Assembly: GCA_026713745.1 (NCBI GenBank)
Contig: JAPONU010000588.1
Location: forward strand, 1 to 12,240
Source: a bacterium
Lineage (GTDB): Bacteria; Actinomycetota; Acidimicrobiia; Acidimicrobiales; CATQHL01
DNA: 12,240 nucleotides
Direction of reading: 5' to 3'
Both the position numbers and the translations under genes were made by a program. Positions 1-6,744 of the stretch are shown here, piece by piece (position 1 is the stretch's first letter; the number at the start of each line of letters is the position of its first letter). The notes beneath the pieces were generated by a model that saw only the letters and a list, made by a program, of their open reading frames with translations, ran no database searches and was not told the DNA's origin.

Positions 1-39
1 CGGGCGGTGGCCGGGAGCGCTCCGACCACCTTCGATGCG

Positions 40-1668
40 TCACTCCTCGCCCGGGCCGCCGCCGGTGCGGTGTGCCCGCAGCGCACCGCCGCGCCCGCTG
101 AGTTCGCTTCTGAGGACCTTCCCCATGGGGTTCCGGGGGAGCTCCTCGATGGCATGGAAGCGTTTCGGCACCTTGAAGCCGCTCAGTCGCAGGCGACACC
201 AGCGCCGCAGCTCCTCCTCGGTGAATCCCCGGGCGCTGACCACGAAGGCGGTGACCTCCTCGCCCCATCGGGTCGACGGGACCCCCGCCACGGCCACGCC
301 GTCGACGGCGGGGTGAGCGGCCAGGACGTCTTCCACTTCCCGGGGGTGAACGTTCATCCCGCCGGTGATGATGATGTCCTTGAGGCGTCCCGTGATGGTG
401 ACCGCTCCCGTGGCCGGGTCTACTTCAGCCTGATCGCCGGTGGCGAACCATTCGCCGTCTCCGAGAGGGGCGCGGCCCGCGTAGCCGCTGAAGACCTGCG
501 GGCCGCGCACCGAGAGTTCGCCGGTGTTGCCGTCGATGGAGACCTCGACGCCGGGGAGCGGGAATCCCACGCCACCGGGGTGGCGGGGGCCGTCGTAGAG
601 GTTCGAGACGTTCAGTCCCGACTCGGTCGTCCCGTAGCGCTCCAGTGGGGGCATGCCGAGGACATCGTTGATTCGTTCGAACAGCGCGGCCGGGAGCGGT
701 GCCGAGCCGGAGATGGCCAGGCGCAGACCGGGGGCGTCGATGGTGGTGTGGGTGCCCACGATGCGTTCCCACATGGCGGGCACGGCGAAGATGACCGAGG
801 CCCGGCGCCGCTGCGCCTCCTGCACCAATCGCTCGGGGTCGAACCGTGAGAGGCAATGGAGCGACGACCCGGAGAGCACGGCGGCGTGCAGGGCGCCGAG
901 CCCGTGCTGGTGGTACATCGGCAGGGCGTGGACCACGACGTCGTTGGGGCGCCAGCGCCACGCCGCCATGGCGCTGCGGATGGAGGCCTGCACGTCACCG
1001 TGGCGCAGCGGCGCCAACTTGGGCGCGCCCGTCGTTCCCGAGGTGAACGCGTGGATCGCCACGTCGGCCGAGCGGGGAAGGTGCGCGTGCGGAACGGTGC
1101 CGCCACCGCTGTAGTCCAGACCGGCGATCGGCCAGTGCGCCACGGACGTGCCGGCGGTGAGGCCGGCGAGCGTGTCGGTGGCCTCACCGCCCGTGATCGC
1201 CGCCGACACCGTCGCGGCGGCGATCTGCGCCTCGAGTTCGGCTGCCGTGGCCGACGGGTTGGCGAGCACGACGGGGGAGCGCACGGCCAGCAGCGCCAGG
1301 TAGCACCTGATGAAGTCCAGCGACGTCGGGGCGGCCAGGAGTGTTGGGCGCGCCCGATCCACGCCCTTGCGGGCAAGCGTCGCCGCCAGGACTCCGGTCT
1401 GGCTGTACAGCTCGCGCAGCCCGACGTGCTCACCGTCCACACCGATCCTGGCGTTCGTCGCTGTGGCCTGAGAACGCCGCCGGAGTGCCCGCGGGATCGA
1501 GCCGCGCCGGAGCCGGCGCGAGAGTTCGCGGCGGTCGGGCGCCGGCGGGAGGGTCGGATCGTGCATCCGCCAGGCGCGCGCCGTGGCGCTGTCGACAGGC
1601 TCTACGGACCGATGACTCAGCCCATCCCTACCGGCGGAGGCCTTCGATGCTCCCGGTCCAGTTGTCAC
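40..1668 (-). CDS. AMP-forming acyl-CoA synthetase (FadD/MatB-like)
   Basis: This 542-residue protein is a class I adenylate-forming enzyme that should activate a carboxylic acid with ATP and CoA; the substrate cannot be read from sequence. Visible motifs in order are the phosphate-binding loop TSGTTGAPK (209-217), MYHQHGLG (251-258), the YGTTESG adenine motif (345-351), TGD (410-412), the hinge GRLKDIIITGG (427-437), and PRNPMGK with the catalytic lysine near 517, so both the large N-domain and small C-domain are complete. The GTG at 1668 is chosen because GGAGGGG lies 5 nt upstream; an ATG at 1566 would give a shorter 508-residue form but has no comparable ribosome site. The start lies inside the upstream crotonase gene (41-bp overlap), which points to translational coupling. 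Only 39 bases remain before the window edge, so a further operon member cannot be judged. Confidence 0.95.
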   Translation of the reverse strand: MTTGPGASKASAGRDGLSHRSVEPVDSATARAWRMHDPTLPPAPDRRELSRRLRRGSIPRALRRRSQATATNARIGVDGEHVGLRELYSQTGVLAATLARKGVDRARPTLLAAPTSLDFIRCYLALLAVRSPVVLANPSATAAELEAQIAAATVSAAITGGEATDTLAGLTAGTSVAHWPIAGLDYSGGGTVPHAHLPRSADVAIHAFTSGTTGAPKLAPLRHGDVQASIRSAMAAWRWRPNDVVVHALPMYHQHGLGALHAAVLSGSSLHCLSRFDPERLVQEAQRRRASVIFAVPAMWERIVGTHTTIDAPGLRLAISGSAPLPAALFERINDVLGMPPLERYGTTESGLNVSNLYDGPRHPGGVGFPLPGVEVSIDGNTGELSVRGPQVFSGYAGRAPLGDGEWFATGDQAEVDPATGAVTITGRLKDIIITGGMNVHPREVEDVLAAHPAVDGVAVAGVPSTRWGEEVTAFVVSARGFTEEELRRWCRLRLSGFKVPKRFHAIEELPRNPMGKVLRSELSGRGGALRAHRTGGGPGEE

Positions 1669-2329
1669 GGTTTCCCCTCCGTTCCCGCTGCAGCGGCTCG
1701 TGCACTTCCGCGGTGAGGAGTTCCTTGAGCCGCCGGCGAGCCGCCGGGTCGGTCCCGGCGATCTCGGCGACGAGTTCGTCCCGCCGCGGTGTCGCCAGCC
1801 CCAGGCGGATGGCTTCGGCGGCGTCCACCTTGCGCATCGTCAGGCACATGTCGGCCGCCGCGTGGCGCCCGACGGTGCTCACCAGGGCCCAGGCGCTGAC
1901 GGCCAACCCATGGCCGACGCCGGCGAAGCGGAACCAGGCATCCGGAGTGACCATGCAGATGTCGGAGGCGAGGCAGAGCTGGGCGCCCCCGCCCACGGCG
2001 GCGCCCGCCACGTCGGCCACGAAGATGACCGGTGAGCGGAGCATCCGCTGGTAGGTGGCGTAGAGGCCATCGGACACGTCGGCCCGCTCGGCGTCCGGGA
2101 GCGTGAGATCGGCGCCGGAGCTGAACACCCCTGGCAGCGTCGAGCGGAACACCACAACGGCGCAGCCGCGGTCCTCGGCATCGCTGATGGACGCGTTCAA
2201 CCGGTCCAGGAAGGCGCTGTCGACCGCGTTGCGGCGCCGCTCGGACGACATCACGAACTCGGCGATCCCGTCGTGCCGGCCCGGCCCGGCCGGCGGTCGG
2301 TTGCGCCCGTCGGTCACGTCGTTCACCAT
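1628..2329 (-). CDS. Crotonase-fold (enoyl-CoA hydratase/isomerase family) protein lacking both catalytic Glu
   Basis: This 233-residue protein belongs to the enoyl-CoA hydratase/isomerase superfamily. The acyl-CoA binding and oxyanion-hole signatures FSSGADL (69-75) and AAVGGGAQLCLASDI (110-124) are present. In true hydratases the glutamates corresponding to rat Glu144 (in GGGCE) and Glu164 (in QPE) do the chemistry; here those positions read Gln117 (GGGAQ) and Gly137 (FRFAG), and the usual GAGGT segment is absent. The fold and CoA thioester binding are therefore well supported, but hydratase activity is not. The ATG at 2329 has an AGGT-type ribosome site 5-8 nt upstream. It is the first gene of a two-gene minus-strand operon with the acyl-CoA synthetase, and it is divergent from the hydrolase. 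The protein is somewhat shorter than the usual 255-265 residues. Confidence 0.9.
   Translation of the reverse strand: MVNDVTDGRNRPPAGPGRHDGIAEFVMSSERRRNAVDSAFLDRLNASISDAEDRGCAVVVFRSTLPGVFSSGADLTLPDAERADVSDGLYATYQRMLRSPVIFVADVAGAAVGGGAQLCLASDICMVTPDAWFRFAGVGHGLAVSAWALVSTVGRHAAADMCLTMRKVDAAEAIRLGLATPRRDELVAEIAGTDPAARRRLKELLTAEVHEPLQRERRGNRDNWTGSIEGLRR
1674..1680 (-). promoter_or_regulatory. Shine-Dalgarno site of the acyl-CoA synthetase
   Basis: GGAGGGG on the minus strand lies 5 nt before the GTG at 1668, inside the 3' part of the crotonase gene. It decides the longer start over the ATG at 1566. Confidence 0.7.
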
Positions 2330-2357
2330 AGATGACCTACCAGTGGTGCCCGACGAC

Positions 2358-2365
2358 GGGGGTGA
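2358..2365 (+). promoter_or_regulatory. Shine-Dalgarno site of the alpha/beta hydrolase
   Basis: GGGGGTGA matches the anti-SD complement GGAGGTGA at all but one position and lies 5 nt before the ATG at 2371. This favours that start over the ATGs at 2332 and 2365. Confidence 0.6.
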
Positions 2366-2370
2366 TGGAG

Positions 2371-3276
2371 ATGGAAGCTGCCTTGGAGATGTCTACCGAG
2401 GCGGTTACGACCCCCGACGGCGTGACGTTGCACACCGAGTCGGTGGGGAGCGGCGAGCCGATCCTCTTCATCCACGAGTTCGCGGGCGACCATCGCACCT
2501 GGGAACCGCAGATGCGGCGATTCTCGCGGAGCCACCGCTGCATCACCTACGGCGCTCGGGGCTATCCGCCGTCGGAGGTTCCCGCCGACCCCGCTGTGTA
2601 CTCCCAGCAGCACGCCGTCGACGACGCCATCGCCGTTCTGGACGCTCATTCCGTCGGGCAGGCGCACGTGGTCGGGATCTCCATGGGGGGTTTCTGCGGG
2701 CTGCACCTCGCCATGGCGCATCCGGGGCGCGTCCGGTCGGTGGTCGCGGCGGGCACGGGCTACGGAGCGCGCCCGCACGAGGTGGAGCGTTTCCGCGGCG
2801 AGTGCGATGCCATCGCCGAGGTGATCGAGACCGCGGGAATCGGTGCCTTCGCCCGGCAGTACATGTCCGGGCCGTCGCGGGTGCAACTCCGGAACAAGGA
2901 TCCCCGCGCCTGGCGGGAGTACACCGACTGGGTGAGCGAGCATTCGGCGGAGGGCTCGGCCGCCACGATGCGCGGCGTGCAGCGGGGGAGGCCGTCGTTG
3001 TACGCACTGGAGGCCGAACTCGCAGCGATCACGGCCCCCGTGCTCGTTCTGGCCGGCGACGAGGATGACGGCTGCCTGGAGACGAGCGTGTGGTTGAAGA
3101 GGGCGATCCCGACGGCCGGCCTGGCCGTCCTTGCGAAGTCGGGCCACACACTGAACATCGAGGAGCCCGACCTCGTGAACACTCTCATTGCCGACTTCCT
3201 GAGCCAGGTGGTGGCCGGCGCCTGGGGACCACGGGACCCCCGCGCCGACCCGGGAGCCATCACCGGCTTCTCCTAG
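2371..3276 (+). CDS. Alpha/beta hydrolase
   Basis: This 301-residue soluble serine hydrolase has the alpha/beta fold. The nucleophile elbow is GISMGG with Ser104, the acid is in GDEDD (230-233), and the base is His259 in KSGHTLNIEEP. The strand-turn ILFIHEF (31-37) is the usual oxyanion region, with Glu after His rather than Gly. It resembles the 3-oxoadipate enol-lactonase / haloalkane dehalogenase / esterase group, but the substrate cannot be assigned. Three in-frame upstream or nearby ATGs exist (2332, 2365, 2389); 2371 is chosen for its ribosome site. It is divergent from the crotonase gene, with only 41 bp between the chosen starts, and probably belongs to the same acyl or ester catabolic locus. 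Its last 100 codons are duplicated at 4358-4657. Confidence 0.93.
   Translation: MEAALEMSTEAVTTPDGVTLHTESVGSGEPILFIHEFAGDHRTWEPQMRRFSRSHRCITYGARGYPPSEVPADPAVYSQQHAVDDAIAVLDAHSVGQAHVVGISMGGFCGLHLAMAHPGRVRSVVAAGTGYGARPHEVERFRGECDAIAEVIETAGIGAFARQYMSGPSRVQLRNKDPRAWREYTDWVSEHSAEGSAATMRGVQRGRPSLYALEAELAAITAPVLVLAGDEDDGCLETSVWLKRAIPTAGLAVLAKSGHTLNIEEPDLVNTLIADFLSQVVAGAWGPRDPRADPGAITGFS
2938..3237 (+). repeat. Hydrolase 3' segment duplicated downstream (copy 1)
   Basis: This 300-bp stretch encodes residues 190-289 of the intact hydrolase and aligns without a gap, at a constant offset of 1420 bp, to 4358-4657. The two translations differ at 12 of 100 residues by my count. Similarity stops after the shared residues GAWGPRD. 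Confidence 0.9.
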
Positions 3277-3300
3277 GCAGCGCTGGCGGAGGTGGCTGCT

Positions 3301-3357
3301 GCCGCACCCGCTTGTTCAGCGAGCCCCCTCGCGTCGTCGCGCACTCGCACTTGGTCG
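3301..3357 (+). repeat. 57-bp direct repeat r1 (HATPase_c_4 gene scrap)
   Basis: This stretch begins with GCCGCACCCGCTTGTTCAGC and matches 4282-4338 with two single-base indels and about two substitutions. In the downstream copy this sequence is an in-frame part of an ATP-binding-domain remnant (RTRLFSEP then SSRN); here the indels break that frame. It ends one base before the stop codon of the DUF4143 gene. Confidence 0.85.
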
Positions 3358-3358
3358 C

Positions 3359-4141
3359 TCACGGGCCGGCGAGCGGGTTTGTTGCTGTCAGGAGTTCGAC
3401 GGCACTGATGGCGGTGACGCGCTCGTTGAGGGGGAACCGGTGGGGGCCGGCGTGAACGACGAACAGATGGTCGAGGTCGAGATCGGCTGTGGCGCTGTGC
3501 ATCGACTTGGACACCGATGGCCGGGTGGTGCGCTTGATCTCGAACCCCAGAAGTCGTCCATCGATCTCCAGGCGCAGGTCGAGTTCGGCGCCTCCGTGGG
3601 TCGACCAGTAGGACGGACTGGTGGGGGCGAATCTGGCCAGGAGCTGTTCGACGATCATGCCCTCCCAGCTGGCGCCGAGCATCGGGGAGCGCTCGAGGTC
3701 GAGCATGCCGGCGATGCCCAGAAGGCGGTGCAGCACGCCCGAATCTCGGATGTAGACCCGGGGCGACTTGACCTGGCGCTTTGAGACGTTGGCGAACCAG
3801 GGCGGCAGTTGACGAACAACCAGGGCATCGGTGAGCGCGTCGATGTACCGCCTGACCGTTGACTCCGACACGTCGATAGAGCGGGCGATTCGGGCGCCGT
3901 TCCAGGTCTGGCCGTGGTAGTGGGCCAGCATCGTCCAGAATCTCCGCATCGTCGTGGCCGGAAACCGGAATCCCAGATTGGCCAGGTCGCGCTCGAGGAA
4001 TGTCGAGATGTAGTCGTCGCGCCAGCGGTTCGATGCTTCGTCGGTTGCGGCGACACACGACTCGGGCAGGGCGCCGCGCAGCCAGAGGTCGTCGAGGCGT
4101 TGCGTACCGACATCGGCGAGCCGCAAGCCCACCAACGGCAT
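3359..4141 (-). CDS. DUF4143-domain protein, 5'-truncated (AAA ATPase domain missing)
   Basis: These 260 residues match the C-terminal half of the AAA_14 + DUF4143 ATPase family, whose members are usually around 380-400 residues. Recognisable parts are LWLRGALPES (19-28), the TFLERDL block (47-53), FWTMLAHYHGQTWN (68-81), a helix-turn-helix-like SESTVRRYIDALTDAL, RQLPPWF and SWEGMIVEQL (158-167). A restriction-endonuclease-like signature D188...E201-I-K203 closes it. The N-terminal Walker A/B ATPase domain is absent: family-like sequence continues upstream only to about 4165 before a TGA at 4193-4195. It is most likely a decaying remnant, although the open frame is intact. It is convergent with the hydrolase and lies between the direct repeats r1 and r2. 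In other genomes this family is often linked to toxin-antitoxin or mobile contexts, and its role is not settled. Confidence 0.8.
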   Translation of the reverse strand: MPLVGLRLADVGTQRLDDLWLRGALPESCVAATDEASNRWRDDYISTFLERDLANLGFRFPATTMRRFWTMLAHYHGQTWNGARIARSIDVSESTVRRYIDALTDALVVRQLPPWFANVSKRQVKSPRVYIRDSGVLHRLLGIAGMLDLERSPMLGASWEGMIVEQLLARFAPTSPSYWSTHGGAELDLRLEIDGRLLGFEIKRTTRPSVSKSMHSATADLDLDHLFVVHAGPHRFPLNERVTAISAVELLTATNPLAGP

Positions 4142-4193
4142 CCAGCCAGCATATCCTTGAAGATCCGTCGCGGCATGAATGATTTGGCAGGAT

Positions 4194-4337
4194 CATCTCG
4201 CCCACGGCGCTCAGGTGCGCATCGAGGCCTACCCCGACCGCCTCCGAGTCACCAACCCCGGCGGCTTGCACGGAGAGATCAGCCGCACCCGCTTGTTCAG
4301 CGAGCCCCTCACGTCGTCGCGCAACTCGCACTTGGCC
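4194..4337 (+). pseudogene. Remnant of an HATPase_c_4 (RecG-like/AlbA_2-type) ATP-binding gene
   Basis: The forward frame reads HLAHGAQVRIEAYPDRLRVT, then NPGGL and EPLTSSRNSHLA. This is the stretch that follows the catalytic NAxxHRD motif in HATPase_c_4 domains of COG2865-type proteins (compare the SPGGF region of the intact gene at 5036-6664). About 48 codons survive, with no start, no AlbA_2 domain and no C-terminal helix-turn-helix. The remnant is not a piece of the nearby intact gene, because its sequence differs clearly from the matching part. Its last 57 bp form repeat r2. Confidence 0.7.
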
Positions 4338-4338
4338 G
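4282..4338 (+). repeat. 57-bp direct repeat r2
   Basis: This is the direct-orientation partner of 3301-3357 (offset 981 bp). The two copies bracket the DUF4143 fragment plus the upstream half of the HATPase remnant. Confidence 0.85.
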
Positions 4339-4357
4339 GACGGACGTCTACCAACGA

Positions 4358-4720
4358 GAACACTCGCGGGGGCGCTCGGCCGCCACGATGCGCGGCGTGC
4401 AGCGGGGGAGGCCGTCGCTCTACGCCCTGGAGGCCGAACTGGCGGCGATCGCAGCGCCGACGCTCATCCTGCCCGGCGACGAGGACGACGGCTGCCTGGA
4501 GACGAGCACGTGGCTGAAGAGGGTGATCTCGACGGCCGGGCTGGCCGTCCTTGCGAAGTCGGGCCACACGCTGAACATCGAGGAGCCCGACCTCGTCAAC
4601 ACCCTCATCGCCGACTTCCTGAGCCGGGTAGCAGCCGGCGCCTGGGGACCGCGGGACGTCCTGTCCGTTGACTACGCCGCCAACTGCAGAAGTCGCTTGC
4701 CGGTCTCGGTGTCGACGTAG
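4358..4720 (+). pseudogene. Truncated second copy of the alpha/beta hydrolase (C-terminal third)
   Basis: Positions 4358-4657 repeat residues 190-289 of the hydrolase at 2371-3276, including the acid GDEDD and the base in KSGHTLNIEEP. The nucleophile Ser and the whole N-terminal two thirds are missing, so it cannot be an active hydrolase. After GAWGPRD the frame runs through unrelated sequence to a TAG at 4718-4720. No start codon with a ribosome site lies nearby; the open frame extends upstream only as antisense of the DUF4143 gene. The changes between copies look largely conservative (for example LVLAGDEDD to LILPGDEDD), suggesting the second copy comes from a once-functional paralogue rather than a very recent duplication. 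Confidence 0.85.
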
Positions 4721-4930
4721 CAAAAACTCTGCGGGGGACGGAACCCCTTCGGCCTCGAACGCAACTCGGCGAGAGGAATCGGCCGGCTGAGTCGCCCCGT
4801 GCTCGCCAGGCTCAGAGCGCTTCCCGCCCGGACACCCTCGAAGTAGTGCAGGAACTCTCCGTGAACCAGACCGCTGCTCCCGCCGTGCGCCCGCGTTTCC
4901 AGTACTCGCGACTCCGGTGGCGGTCCCGGC
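4672..4930 (-). pseudogene. 3' fragment of an unrecognised gene
   Basis: A minus-strand frame ending in TAG at 4672-4674 reads like genuine protein: GLVHGEFLHYFEG, SLASTGRLSRPIPLAELR and GFRPPQSFCYVDTETGKRLL. There is no ATG or GTG start in the frame, and about 85 codons upstream it meets a TAA inside the GTTATGTGG site at 4934-4952. The gene therefore seems cut at that site. The pattern faintly recalls small PUA/ASCH-like proteins, but I cannot assign it. Its last codons lie just past the end of the hydrolase remnant on the other strand. Confidence 0.45.
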
Positions 4931-4933
4931 GGC

Positions 4934-4952
4934 GTTATGTGGAGTTATGCGG
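4934..4952 (+). repeat. GTTATGTGG tandem site A
   Basis: GTTATGTGG-A-GTTATGCGG reads on the plus strand: two 9-mers in direct repeat with a 10-bp period and one mismatch. It shares 16 consecutive bases, inverted, with site C (6756-6774) and forms an inverted pair with site B. Confidence 0.85.
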
Positions 4953-4996
4953 GTTTTGTGACTCTCGGCGGTGGTGATCCCAGAAATGAATAAACA

Positions 4997-5014
4997 CCAC
5001 ATAACTCCACAAAC
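4997..5014 (-). repeat. GTTATGTGG tandem site B
   Basis: The minus strand reads GTTTGTGGAGTTATGTGG. It is 21 bp past the stop of the AlbA_2 gene, inverted relative to site A with a 44-bp gap, so A and B could form a long hairpin in the transcript or act as a terminator-like structure. Its first 15 plus-strand bases are identical to 6756-6770. Confidence 0.85.
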
Positions 5015-5035
5015 TGTCGGAACCGCCGCGAATAG

Positions 5036-6664
5036 TTAGCGAGACCTGTCCCGCTCGGCTCTTGCCGATCCGGACAACACGTAGTGGGACCCACGTCTGG
5101 AGCCGTGCATCTCGAGGAGGCCATTCTTGGTTAGGGCCCGGAGAAGAGCAACGGCCTCTTGACGAGACAGGCCCAGTCGGTTCCGCAGGGTTGAGTTCGT
5201 GATGGGCCCATGAGCGGCCATGTTGAGGACGATCGACGGCATCTCCGTGAAATCCAGTCTGATCCCAGCGGATCGCTGGATGCTCGGTGCGATCCGGTAG
5301 CGAGCGCCGCCTCGCTCGCCGATTTGCTCGAGAATCCCCGCGTCGCGCAAGCGCTGGAGGCTCTGGCGCGCTGGAGCGCTGTCGATTCCCAGCAGGGAGC
5401 GGACGGCAGAGTTCGTGAGTTCCATGCCCCGAGCGGCCTCGATCAGGACACGTCGATCCTCCGGTCGCAACGTGGCGCGGGCTTCCTGCTCGCGGACCCA
5501 GCCACGCTCCTCGGGCGACACCGGGCTCTCGACGGGCAGTCGCACCGTGACGTGCCCCGGCGGCTCCTCTGTGAAGGTCGGCTCGGTGCGAAGATCCGCG
5601 GCCATCTCGTCGAGGATGACTCGGATCCCTCGCCCGGCGTCCTCGGCCAGATTGAAAGCCCGCAGAGCTTGGATCACGTGCCGGTTCCGGGCGGCATGGG
5701 CATTGCGGAGGTTCTCGCTGGTCACGGGGTTGATGAAGCCGCCCGGTGACGTTACGAGGACCTCCCGTGGGGTGATGTGGACTTCAACGGCTGAACCTGA
5801 GAGCTGGTAGTCCCGGTGAGCGACGGCATTGGCGACAACCTCTCTGAGTGCCTTGACCGGGAGGCGCTTCAACTCGTGACGGTTCAGTCCCACGACCACT
5901 AGATCGAACCCCAGTTCTTCATCGATCCTTGCAGTGGCGGCATCGACCTGTTGCGCCGGCGTGCCGTCGAATACCGTGCGTTGGTCATGCTCCGTCGCGC
6001 CCTCCGGGAAACGAAACACCTCGACGAAGCACTTGCCGAACTCTCTCGGTGCTGTCGGTACGAGGAACAGAGCACCTGCTTTGGTCAGCATGGCGTTGCC
6101 CGCTGCGCGCACGACCATGCCGCGCTCCTCCAGCGCATCGGCGGTGTCCTGACTGTTCAGCCCCGGGTCGAACTCGAACGCTTCGCAGACTTGTGCGAGG
6201 AGACTGGGGTCGGCGTCGGGAAGCGACCATCGTGAGGGACTGCTGTCGAAGCTCTCTTGCTGTCGCTGCGAGACCAGCCCCACAAAAGCCCCGCCCTTCA
6301 AAGGCAAATTCTGCTTGCCGCGGCGGATGACCAGCGTCCCGTCAGATGTTTGCGCGACGGCGTCGAGACGCTCGGCCACAGATATGACGGTTACGTAGCT
6401 CTCTTCAACTCTGAGACTGTGCAACTCGACAGATCCGGGCGATTCGATCTCCTGAATGATCTCCCATATCTTCTTCTTGAGACCCTCGTCGAGAGGTTTG
6501 CCAGTGATCGTGCCCTTGTCATTGACGCCGAGCATGACGACACCACCGTCGGCATTGGAGAACGCAACGACTGCCTTCTGGATCTCCGGTCGGCTGGACC
6601 CGGTTTTCCACTCGACGTAGTGACTCTCGCTCGGGAACGCCGAGGCGAATTCCCCACGGCTCAT
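5036..6664 (-). CDS. Schlafen AlbA_2 / HATPase_c_4 / winged-helix protein (COG2865-type)
   Basis: This 542-residue protein is a putative DNA-binding regulator or ATP-binding protein. Domains in order: AlbA_2 (about 12-125; YVEWKTG, AVVAFSNADGGVVMLGVND), HATPase_c_4 (about 200-380; REVVANAVAHRDY 274-286, SPGGF 306-310, EDAGRGIRVI 341-350), and two C-terminal winged-helix-like segments (about 400-455 and 470-530). ATP binding follows from the HATPase motifs; the biochemical role of this family is not well defined, though related genes turn up in mobile and defence-rich regions. The open frame extends upstream to 6904, but ATG 6664 is preferred: it begins right at the family N-terminus, and a TATACT -10 box lies at 6729-6734, downstream of the other ATG (6742). 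No strong ribosome site is visible, so the start is moderately uncertain. The gene stands alone, flanked by the GTTATGTGG sites. Confidence 0.9.
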   Translation of the reverse strand: MSRGEFASAFPSESHYVEWKTGSSRPEIQKAVVAFSNADGGVVMLGVNDKGTITGKPLDEGLKKKIWEIIQEIESPGSVELHSLRVEESYVTVISVAERLDAVAQTSDGTLVIRRGKQNLPLKGGAFVGLVSQRQQESFDSSPSRWSLPDADPSLLAQVCEAFEFDPGLNSQDTADALEERGMVVRAAGNAMLTKAGALFLVPTAPREFGKCFVEVFRFPEGATEHDQRTVFDGTPAQQVDAATARIDEELGFDLVVVGLNRHELKRLPVKALREVVANAVAHRDYQLSGSAVEVHITPREVLVTSPGGFINPVTSENLRNAHAARNRHVIQALRAFNLAEDAGRGIRVILDEMAADLRTEPTFTEEPPGHVTVRLPVESPVSPEERGWVREQEARATLRPEDRRVLIEAARGMELTNSAVRSLLGIDSAPARQSLQRLRDAGILEQIGERGGARYRIAPSIQRSAGIRLDFTEMPSIVLNMAAHGPITNSTLRNRLGLSRQEAVALLRALTKNGLLEMHGSRRGSHYVLSGSARAERDRSR

Positions 6665-6728
6665 CACAAGCGGCCGATCAGCCGTCGAAGGATGAAATGG
6701 GGGATATGAATAATTTGTCACTATTGCC

Positions 6729-6734
6729 AGTATA
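6729..6734 (-). promoter_or_regulatory. Probable -10 element of the AlbA_2 gene
   Basis: TATACT on the minus strand lies in an AT-rich stretch about 65 bp before the ATG at 6664. No clear -35 is seen: the position expected for it is at the edge of site C, so the promoter may depend on, or be controlled by, a protein bound there. Confidence 0.4.
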
Positions 6735-6744
6735 GACCCCATTG

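Noticed and set aside
7..849. 280-codon plus-strand open frame opposite the acyl-CoA synthetase
   Set aside because: It is antisense to a gene with complete adenylating-enzyme motifs; such frames are common in GC-rich DNA.
2323..3147. 274-codon minus-strand open frame opposite the hydrolase
   Set aside because: It is antisense to a gene with an intact Ser-Asp-His set; its composition is Arg/Gly/His-rich and it shows no motif.
3914..4720. Plus-strand 268-codon open frame joining antisense DUF4143 sequence to the hydrolase tail
   Set aside because: Its first part is the shadow of the minus-strand DUF4143 gene, and only the last 100 or so codons resemble a protein. It is a chance join, not a fusion gene.
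4229..5002. 257-codon minus-strand open frame over the hydrolase remnant
   Set aside because: It is antisense to the remnant and out of frame with the HGEFLHYFEG fragment on the same strand.
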